Source: Siderastrea siderea (taxonomy: Eukaryota > Cnidaria > Anthozoa > Scleractinia > Rhizangiidae). Taken from it: a DNA stretch of 64,000 nt. A model generated the notes under the pieces. That model searched no databases. It was not told the origin of the DNA and saw only the letters and a list, made by a program, of their open reading frames with translations. The stretch lies in assembly GCA_964030785.1 (NCBI GenBank), contig OZ034971.1, positions 14,273,679 to 14,337,678 of the forward strand, in the 5' to 3' direction. Of the stretch, positions 58,901-64,000 are shown one piece after another. The first letter of the stretch is position 1, and each line of letters opens with the position of its first letter. The position numbers and the translations under genes were made by a program.

Positions 58901-58949
58901 GCCTCACTCGAACTGCCACCTTTATATTCTCCGATTCTCCGTCAGACAT
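32467..58949 (-). CDS. KIF28P: Kinesin-3-type motor, KIF28/KLP6-like, complete (27 coding exons)
   Basis: Minus-strand gene rebuilt from 27 exons whose phases all agree; 2,967 coding bases give 988 residues, close to the ~970 of vertebrate KIF28. It starts [18 protein letters not shown] at 58949 and ends ...STCTIL with TAA at 32467-32469. Domain order: kinesin motor (1 to ~352), acidic/coiled neck (~353-455), FHA (~480-590), a KIF1-like middle region, a C2-like segment ([15 protein letters not shown] ... [18 protein letters not shown]), a short coiled coil and a polar tail. No PH domain is seen, as in KIF28/KLP-6. Family knowledge: a plus-end microtubule motor; the rat orthologue KLP6 has been tied to mitochondrial transport. 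The ATG at 58949 is used; an upstream in-frame TTG at 58976 is not needed. Neighbours: prefoldin 5 upstream on the same strand, TPR-CHAT convergent downstream. Exon coordinates are in the three segment entries. Confidence 0.9.
32779..32995. mobile_element. Probable MITE in last kinesin intron
   Basis: CCACACTAACGAGTTTTCAA at the left resembles the inverse of TTTTTGATAGTTTCAGTGTGG at the right. In between are repeated GTTTTCAAAAACG-type palindromic phrases. Ends are degenerate. Confidence 0.45.
33905..33992 (-). repeat. tRNA-derived SINE fragment
   Basis: Minus strand reads GTGGCCTAGCAGTTAGTGCG (A-box-like) and, about 35 bases on, GATGATTCGAACTTG (B-box-like). It cannot fold into a sound tRNA, so a SINE head is more likely. 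Confidence 0.5.
34930..35707 (+). CDS. Small two-exon ORF inside outer element
   Basis: Exon 34930-35020 ([20 protein letters not shown] ... SMANEG) and exon 35547-35707 ([20 protein letters not shown] ... [15 protein letters not shown], stop). Donor GTAAGC, acceptor CTTTTAG, phase 1 on both sides; 83 residues. Ser/Gln/Thr-rich, no recognised domain. Further exons upstream are possible. The splice fit and composition are the only support. Confidence 0.4.
36172..36180 (+). repeat. 9-bp target-site duplication, left copy
   Basis: GAGACAAAC, repeated exactly at 41159-41167 on the other side of the insert. Confidence 0.88.
36192..36430 (+). repeat. (CGAAA)n plus 15-bp satellite, left end
   Basis: About nine CGAAA units, then some 12 copies of a 15-bp unit with variants TATTTTGCGAAATGG and TACTTTGCGAAACGG. 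Because 15 is a multiple of 3, several frames stay open (YFAKW repeats); these are not genes. Confidence 0.95.
36431..37321. other. Inner part of insert; no gene seen
   Basis: Contains repeated GACCTAAGACC phrases (36518-36570) and an inverted pair around 36650-36960 (CCTCATTTTTCTCAGGAATA with TATCCCTGAGAAAAATGAGG). No recognised ORF. Confidence 0.5.
37322..38440 (+). pseudogene. Second Penelope-like RT fragment inside the insert
   Basis: [40 protein letters not shown], then after stops/frameshifts [44 protein letters not shown] and [20 protein letters not shown]. Same family as the split RT around it but a different copy. Multiple in-frame stops (the first at 37644). Confidence 0.82.
38503..38607 (-). 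repeat. 15-bp satellite, right end, part 1
   Basis: About seven copies of CCATTTCGCAAARTA (inverse of the left array), broken at 38607 by the LINE and resumed at 41003. Confidence 0.93.
38608..41002 (+). mobile_element. 5'-truncated non-LTR retrotransposon (LINE)
   Basis: Satellite sequence stops at 38607 and resumes at 41003, so the whole interval is an insert. It has an RT ORF, a T/A-rich 3' part, AATAAA at 40975 and a (TTA)n tail, as in CR1/Jockey-type LINEs. The 5' endonuclease region is missing, which is typical 5' truncation. Confidence 0.88.
38612..40708 (+). CDS. LINE ORF2 fragment: reverse transcriptase, 698 codons open
   Basis: Reads [65 protein letters not shown] (first catalytic Asp), [20 protein letters not shown] and [13 protein letters not shown] (YADD box). 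A C-terminal region common to cnidarian LINEs follows. It lacks the apurinic endonuclease that should precede the RT, so it is not autonomous, yet 698 codons stay open, suggesting a young insertion. The clade (CR1, Jockey or relative) is not settled. Confidence 0.9.
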   Translation: MWEGMFNEALDAHCPWRTKKVVHANQTPWITKGVIKQLRNRDKLLKTARRSNTEADWALYRTERNKAVNMIKSARSKYYKNCFEQKSGDSRAIWKTIKSLSGLRNKGQAKCGVVNDDQSAADKFNQHFVSIADKLRSLLKKVPIDFTRLKNFVRSRKDPDVKFNIPPVTKAFALDTLLSLSPNKATGVDKISARMLKIAAPIIVPSLCKLMNCSIRAGVFPQRWKTAKVRPLFKSGDRSDVNNYRPISVLPVISKLLERHVHSAFYAYLRDNNLLYVGQSGFREYHSAETSLISLMDKLLFNLDNNRVTGMVLIDYCKAFDMVDHPVLLEKLRIYGVCGDTEKWFRSYLSERQQMVLVDGHASDCAIVPHGIPQGSILGPLLFVVFINDLPLHTQSCGDVHLELYADDTTLTASADITKCDGLNLTLTNALHEVEHWANANKLPLNEKKTETLLITGKRLHDKLEPSSRDLGVQTSSGHSLLQEPSAKVLGLEIDSELSFSTHVDSICKKLASRIGILNKIKINLPLSQRILFYNSIIRSIFNYVNAAWLERSSKENVIRLLRLQKRAARIILDAGPWSPSVPLFNRLKWLPYYQECEIAKCSLAFKRINNEVPQYISERLTLNSERHSRTTRYCNLNFICPRFNRKTEGGSTFSVTTTTLWNSLPITIRQSSSAMALRNSLRKRFLAGQKFLRHFCP
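41003..41150 (-). repeat. 15-bp satellite and (CGTTT)n, right end, part 2
   Basis: Eight or so copies of CATTTCGCAAARTAC, then (CGTTT)n, then CGCAAAATACCGTAAGCC, the exact inverse arrangement of the left end. Confidence 0.93.
42360..42551 (-). CDS. Small ORF inside right arm of outer element
   Basis: [20 protein letters not shown] ... [20 protein letters not shown], 63 codons, starting a few bases inside the right inverted repeat and reading inward. It has a helical, charged composition. It could be exon 1 of an element gene; no continuation was identified. Confidence 0.35.
   Translation of the reverse strand: MATATRREDYLFLHRALVETMYSLDNMLDPSQIDGLVLRLDCIKRHLVNISDDPQTDVIICVK
43211..44254. other. 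Kinesin intron; no other feature seen
   Basis: Intron between kinesin exons 23 and 24. Only short chance ORFs on either strand. Confidence 0.5.
47228..49805 (-). CDS. KIF28P: KIF28-like kinesin, neck and FHA exons 11-17
   Basis: Exons: 49608-49805, 49220-49266, 49043-49123, 48773-48875, 48428-48491, 47884-48021, 47228-47382; residues ~353-614. The first three encode a charged helical neck ([20 protein letters not shown] ... [14 protein letters not shown]), an Asp-rich run ([11 protein letters not shown]) and a coiled coil. The next four encode the FHA domain: [63 protein letters not shown] and [15 protein letters not shown] domains bind phosphothreonine in general; in kinesin-3 they help dimerise or autoregulate the motor. 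The donor after exon 17 is GTCACT, weaker than the others. Confidence 0.9.
47480..47700. repeat. Degenerate ~40-bp tandem repeat in kinesin intron
   Basis: Recurring TTGCATGTTTTCCCA / CTTGGC(A/G) phrases, five or so loose copies. It produces a Cys-rich ORF on the minus strand that is not a gene. Confidence 0.5.
49885..58949 (-). CDS. KIF28P: KIF28-like kinesin, motor domain exons 1-10
   Basis: Exons: 58896-58949, 55451-55645, 53922-54054, 53336-53415, 52448-52671, 51409-51516, 50727-50821, 50440-50475, 50242-50312, 49885-49945. Residues 1-352. P-loop GQTGSGKS at 110-117, switch I NATSSRAH spanning the exon 5/6 join, switch II DLAGSER at 261-267 spanning the exon 6/7 join, then [11 protein letters not shown], and [18 protein letters not shown] at the end. 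All nucleotide-binding motifs are intact, so the motor should be active. Exon 8 is only 36 bases ([12 protein letters not shown]) but keeps frame. Exon 1 ends VRVRPF and exon 2 starts NKRE; they are joined by a 3.25 kb AT-AC intron. Confidence 0.93.
50978..51030. repeat. 16-bp inverted repeat
   Basis: GCTATTTCTGGATCTC and GAGATCTGGAAATAGC, about 17 bases apart, one unpaired position. In a kinesin intron. Confidence 0.55.
54536..54974. repeat. Poly-G and poly-C tracts in kinesin intron 2
   Basis: A run of 13 G at about 54536 and a run of ~16 C at about 54958. Simple sequence only. Confidence 0.8.
56028..56345 (-). repeat. ~32-bp minisatellite, block 1
   Basis: GAGGTGTCCACCTT plus ACAAAGGTGTCTRTTATA-like units, degenerate, in the AT-AC intron of the kinesin gene. 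Confidence 0.8.
57362..57975 (+). repeat. ~32-bp minisatellite, block 2
   Basis: About 18 copies of TTATAGAGGTGTCCACCTTA + CAAAGGTGTCTA, decaying toward the right edge. Same unit as block 1; the two blocks flank about 1 kb of AT-rich sequence. Confidence 0.9.
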
Positions 58950-61022
58950 TTTCGCTTGAGTCACCAGGAAAGACAATCAAGAACAATAATCTTCAAAGTC
59001 AATCGTAACGTCCAGTCGTTGTACTTCGATAACCGTGCCAAATGAATATTACAAGGCAATCTCGGCGGCGATACAAGTGCTGAAGTTTACAAGCAGTGTA
59101 CAGCACGAATAAAAGGGAGATGAAGAAATTTTATACGATTATCGTCGTTAAAATGGATGACAATCAATCAAAAGCAGTGGCCTTCGTGAATTCGATTCAT
59201 GCCTTGTTGCCATGTTGATGATCAAATTGTAAACTGACCGTCTGTAATTTATGCAAATATATGCAAATAGGTGTCCATGCATTGAAAATCCATTGAAAAT
59301 TTGTTATGGCAAAATCAAAATAGCAACCATTTTCCTGTGGTTTCTAAGGATTAGGAAAAGCATATGCTCGCTGAGAAAACGTTTTTAAACGCGACCAGTG
59401 AGAAAATAACTTGCATTTGAGAATTTATTTCATCCCTCTGATTTTCCTTGACCCCACATGTATGTCATTGTGCAAAATTTTCCAAAACAAACAGCACCAA
59501 ATAAAGTACCACTCATTTGCTTTTCGATTTAAGGGATGACTCGGGAAGCAACAATTCTACCATCTTGCTTTAACTTGAAAGATTTACAAGTAAATTAAGG
59601 TGTATTAGACAATGCAAGACTTCTCTTTGCAAATTAAGCGAGTTTCCAGAACTGCTTTTATAGAGATGACCCAAATACATTTAGTTAACAAAATTCAAAC
59701 CCTCAGAACAACTTTTCTTCCAAATTAACAGGAAGAATTTAATATTTAACCTTGTAACCATTGTTGACAACAGCTGCCAACCCTAGAATAGCCATGTGAA
59801 GAAAGATATCACCAAAGGTCTAGACCCGCTAATGAGAAAGAGAGCCCCATTAATAACCCATTTTCAATATATTAAAATTGGCCATTTAACTCGGCAGTCT
59901 GTCTTTGTCTTAATTTTAACAACAGGGTTATTAGTAACACAGATTTGAAGTGATTAACAAAACTTGTCAGAAAGCCTGTGCTAGCATGTCTTTCCCTCCC
60001 ATGTCGGGCAAGTTTTATATTTAAGTTATTATGAATCAACAAACTTTTTATCTTATTTTGTGGAGATAGGATAAAGAGCTCAACCTAAAATCTGAAACCT
60101 GCTTCCCTTGGGGCATGTTGCACAAAAATTTTCCAATGGGCTATCTCCTGCTTTCCCTACCAATTTTGTTTTTCTTGTGAGTTTGAGAAAGCAAGGCCTG
60201 CTGCATCAACTCTTACAAGAAGCAAACTGCAATTAATTTCTTGAGGTCTGTTTTTTGAATGGCTCACAAAAAAGTGTCAGTTTGAGATGGTTTGGAGGAA
60301 GTATATGTTTCTTTCTCTACATTTTGCCAACAAGAGTGGCTTACAATTTATTTCAAAATTAAATACAGTCAGAGTCTTGTTTTTCTCCAAGTAGTTTCTT
60401 TATTTGGAAGTGTTTGATTCTTTGCTTGTTATTTTGCTAGTTTTCACAAAACAAGCATCTCTTTAATTTGGCTGCCTAACTGCACTTAAAACAAAATCCC
60501 GAAAACAACTTTACTAATTTCACAAATCCAGAGAATTTGTAAAACTGACACAATGTCCATGTTGTAATAAAACTAGCAACATTTTTCGTCTTGGAAGACT
60601 CAAGAAAGATTTTGAAAATGAGTCACTGGACTAACCTGAAACAAAAACACATTGCATCAGAAATTCAATAACATTTGACAGAAGAAGATGTCAAGGACAA
60701 TCAGAGTAGAGCAGCTATCTGTGAAATTTGCCACTAGCATTTTAGTCAAAATGAATACAAAGTAAGCTAAGCAGTTATTAGAGTTCAAAACAGATTTCAG
60801 AATAACTAAGCTAACTGCCTTAATTCTAAAGAAATACCCGTACACTGTGATAATTGGTGTTGCATTATAAATAAGCTTAAGGTTCAGTGTTCTTTCTCCT
60901 TTGATGAGTCTCATATTATATTATTCCACATCACTGGTATGACGGTTGCAGAACAGTTCTTTGTGATTTAAACAGCTTAGCAAAACAGTCTTTTTGGTAG
61001 TTAAATTTGTTAGAAGAAAAAT
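58950..61022. other. Upstream region of kinesin gene; no gene seen
   Basis: Between the kinesin start and the prefoldin 5 stop, both on the minus strand. It should hold the kinesin promoter and the prefoldin 3'UTR; no specific site is supported. Confidence 0.5.
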
Positions 61023-63800
61023 TTATGTCTTTTCAGGAATGCCACCTAACTGAGACTGTACTTGAGCCTGTATCTTGGCATTCAACATGTCTTGAATAAC
61101 TGCAAAACAAAACAGAGTTTATCACATTTACCTCTCACAAAATTTCATAAAATGTTCATTGACAATAAAATGTGCCCACTAATGATTGCTCACATTGAGT
61201 TCATTATATTACCAGCAAGTAAGCAGGTGCTATGGGAGTCCACACAAGGATGGCGAGCAAGGGGCAGACCTCATCAATGTTCTTAAACAGGACTCAGAGG
61301 TGACAAAGAATTTTGGCGACCTAGCAGCACGCATCGGCAATCGAGAGGATTGGCGGATCCATTGGAGTGCTTGTCTGTGAACGTCCTAGTAGTAGTATAT
61401 CTCCATATTACACATCCTGTGTGTCCTTTTTTCACAAGTGAGCACTTGCAAATCTTAACACATTTTGTAAAAAGAAACAGTATAAAAAACCAATGCAGAA
61501 AAATAATGATTCAATCCATAGTTAAGATGATATTGATAATAAAAACAAAATTGATCAGTTAAAGGGGAACAGTCACGCTATTCTATTTAACTTAAAAATC
61601 AAAATATGTCCTCACATCAATGAATGCCCACAAATAATGGTCTAGTTTTGTTACCAAAGACTATATTACTTCAATAACACTATTTTCTGTCGTTTGTTGC
61701 TACGGATGGCTCGGATGGAAATGGATTGCAATTTGAAAAAATTAGGCTAAACTTTTCAAATTCTTTCAGCGTGTTGATATTAAATCGATATTAAATGGTC
61801 ATGGTTTGTTTTCACTTATTGAAATTAAGTTAATATATTCCTTTAAATGTTCAAACACAATGTTGGGCATGGATAAAGTTAGCTACCGATAATTTTAGCA
61901 CTGTTTTGACTAGAAATCGGCGAAATCCTCGTGACTACACCCCTTTAAAGTGTTTCAACCAGTACTGTCCTTGGTTAAGACGTACTACTTTGGTCCTTGA
62001 CCTGGGCAAATGTAATGAGCCTCTTTTTCTTAGCCCTTCCCCTGGGGCCCCCCACCACTTCAATGAGTCCCCACTCCCATCCATCCCCCCCACATTGTCA
62101 AGATCTTAAAGGCTTACTACTTTTGATAGTTAGAGGAAACACTGCATTAAACTTTTGAATCTCCTAAACTCCCTTGGAATGTTTATTGTACTGCGAGAGA
62201 TCAAAGAGAGATCAGAGAGATCAAAGAGAGATCAGAGATCAAACTAAAAGAAAAAAAACACAAAAACAACAATTACTGCAGTTTTGGCTAGTGGTTCATT
62301 CAATTCATATCTGATTGGGTTTCTCTCCAAACAGAAAAATAATTCTAGTCTTCATGGTTTTCATATACCACTGTAATGAAAAATCAGCTTCTTAAAGACA
62401 CATTACCTCCAGGTAGGACATTCATAAGGTACATTTCACTTTTTGTTATCCTCATCTCGTTAATATCATAAATGTACTCTACTGTATTGTGATTAACAAA
62501 CAAACCTTGTCTGAGTTTATGTTTTTCAACTAATTTAGGTTGAAGTAGTTCCAACTGCTTTGTCACTAAATCTACTTTTCTTCCAAAGTATTCGTCAGCT
62601 TCCTTCAGACCCTAAACACAACAAAAATTGAATTTATCTGTTTTTATAGTGCAAAGAAGAAATTTGTATCCATAAAGTTGAGAATACTTGGGCAAGGTTT
62701 CCATGAATGTATTCTTCAGCTGTTGCTCAAAATAAGGAACAAAATGGCCACCTTGTCTAGCACTTTTTCTCCTGGTTTCAACAGTTTTATATACATGTAC
62801 ATAAACAAATTTTAGGTTCATCAAAGAAAACTGCTAAGTTGCTGTTCAGAATATGCCCTTAAACAATATGCAGGTAACTACAGGTATCCCTTGAGGAACT
62901 TGGGAATGACCCAAAATTAATAATTTTTTTAAAACCCAAGTCAGAAGTAAAGGTCAACATTGTGTCCAATTCAATGGACTCAGGTAGGTAGATGGATCAC
63001 CAGGCCCAGTGCTTAGTCCAGCTTCTGATTGAAGCAATTTCTGTAATTGCATGTAACTAGGAGTATTTCTACTCTCCCATGAATGGGATGCTAGTCCATC
63101 ACAGGATACCCAGCATAAAGTAGGTAGGAGTATTACTACTCCCCCATGGATGGGATACTAGTCCATCACAGGATACCCAGCATCAAGTAGGTAGGAGTAT
63201 TACTACTCCCCCATGAATGGGATGCTAGTCCATCACAGGATACCCAGCATAAAATAGCTAGGAGTATTACTACTCCCCCATGGATGCGATGCCCGTCCAT
63301 CACAGGGTACCCAAACATGAAGCAACTAGGAGTATTTCTACTATCCCCTCAGTGAGATTCTAAGTCCATCACAGGGTAGCCAAATATGAAGTAACTAGGA
63401 GTATTACTCCTCCCACCTTCTGACCTTCCAGATGACAGTCCAAAGCACTAAATACCAAACCACCATGTTTTACCCTTACTCAGATTTCACCCCTAAAATT
63501 TCTCCTCTTATCTCAAACCAGTAGTCAAAACATATGCTTTTTCAGACAAGAATGGTATAAATGTACACCCTAATTTTGAACAACATGGCCAAAGGACATC
63601 CCTTTAGTTTTAAGTGTATACAGGCCTACCTTGAGCATTAACAGAATTGAAGTGACCATTTAGATACAAACTATTCAAGAAAATCAAACTTACAGCCTGA
63701 TATGTCTATCCAAAACTTTAATTACCTTTTCTACATAGTAACCAGTTCCAATGTTCACTAAAACAGATTTTGTGTTTTCAAGAGTACCAGGAACATACAT
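61023..63800 (-). CDS. PFDN5: Prefoldin subunit 5, C-terminal three exons (gene runs off right edge)
   Basis: Exons 63726-63800 (MYVPGTLENTKSVLVNIG, GTGYYVEK), 62506-62611 (GLKEADEYFGRKVDLVTK, QLELLQPKLVEKHKLRQ) and 61023-61099 (VIQDMLNAKIQAQVQSQLGG, then IPEKT and stop). Phases 0, 1 and the stop agree. MYVPG and IGTGYYVEK are the signature of prefoldin 5, an alpha-type subunit of the hexameric cytosolic co-chaperone that hands actin and tubulin to the CCT chaperonin. The alpha subunit's hairpin and second coiled helix are covered here; the N-terminal helix exons lie past 64000. The first in-window exon begins with an in-frame Met but follows a CAG acceptor, so it is internal. Confidence 0.93.
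61559..61948. mobile_element. TTAA-flanked MITE, 390 bp, in prefoldin intron
   Basis: TTAAAGGGGAACAGTCACG at the left and the inverse of TTAAAGGGGTGTAGTCACG at the right, with TTAA at both edges. About 125 bases of its left half recur inverted at 12175-12298. Confidence 0.78.
62185..62245 (+). repeat. (GAGATCAAAGA)n simple repeat
   Basis: AGAGATCAAAGAGAGATCAG repeated about three times. Confidence 0.8.
63052..63420 (+). repeat. 67-bp tandem repeat, about 5.5 copies
   Basis: Unit GTAGGTAGGAGTATTACTAC + TCCCCCATGAATGGGATGCT + AGTCCATCACAGGATACCCA + GCATAAA. It lies in the prefoldin 5 intron. Confidence 0.9.
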
Positions 63801-64000
63801 CTGATGCAAATTAAGGTGGAATGATGTATTTATTTATTTTTTCATAACTAAAGGTCCATTCTCTTACATAAAGAAAAGAAAAGTGGGTGTGGAGAAGTCA
63901 ATGTGTCCACATATGCGTTTATAACAAAAAACAAGCTTTTCTGGTTACAGAGATCTTGAATGTACACTACCAAAATACTGGTAATCTGGCTACAAAGTTT

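Noticed and set aside
58950..58976. Upstream start extending the kinesin N-terminus by nine residues
   Set aside because: It relies on a TTG codon; the ATG at 58949 (MSDGES) fits kinesin N-termini.

Overview
The window looks like animal nuclear DNA, most likely from a cnidarian and probably a stony coral. It is AT-rich, its genes are split by many GT-AG introns, and it is full of short inverted-repeat elements, minisatellites and Penelope-like retroelement (PLE) fragments. It also carries a TPR-CHAT gene of the kind that is expanded in corals and sea anemones. The species assignment is inference; no rRNA or mitochondrial marker is present.

Three protein-coding genes can be built exon by exon. 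(1) On the plus strand, 1371-26952 holds a ten-exon gene. Two tandem copies of a TTC4-like N-terminal TPR module (exons at 1371-4826 and 4736-22262) lead into one very large exon. That exon encodes about 21 near-identical 40-residue TPR-type repeats and a C-terminal CHAT protease-like domain. All exon phases join without a break, giving roughly 1,710 residues. (2) On the minus strand, 58949 down to 32467 holds a complete 27-exon, 988-residue kinesin-3-type motor of the KIF28/KLP6 type (motor, acidic neck, FHA, C2-like region, C-terminal CTIL). Its first intron has AT-AC ends and matches the U12 consensus. (3) On the minus strand, 63800 down to 61023 holds the last three coding exons of prefoldin subunit 5; its 5' part lies beyond the right edge. 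Prefoldin 5 and the kinesin are head to tail, and the kinesin and TPR-CHAT genes converge on a 5.5 kb intergenic stretch.

The rest is mobile or repetitive DNA, mostly inside introns. The 9 kb intron at 7396-16435 holds an inverted duplication, a 64-bp satellite and a TTAA-flanked MITE. The next intron holds a GIY-YIG Penelope fragment and two tandem arrays. The 9.4 kb kinesin intron at 33671-43087 holds a stack of nested insertions. An outer element with about 370-bp inverted ends (34491-42925) contains a Penelope-like reverse transcriptase. That RT is split by an element whose ends are made of a 15-bp satellite, with a perfect 9-bp target-site duplication (36181-41158). The inner element carries another PLE fragment, and its satellite is in turn split by a LINE with a 698-codon reverse-transcriptase ORF. 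Kinesin intron 1 carries a 32-bp minisatellite, and the prefoldin introns hold a MITE and a 67-bp tandem repeat.

I found no rRNA, functional tRNA, CRISPR array or bacterial-type operon.
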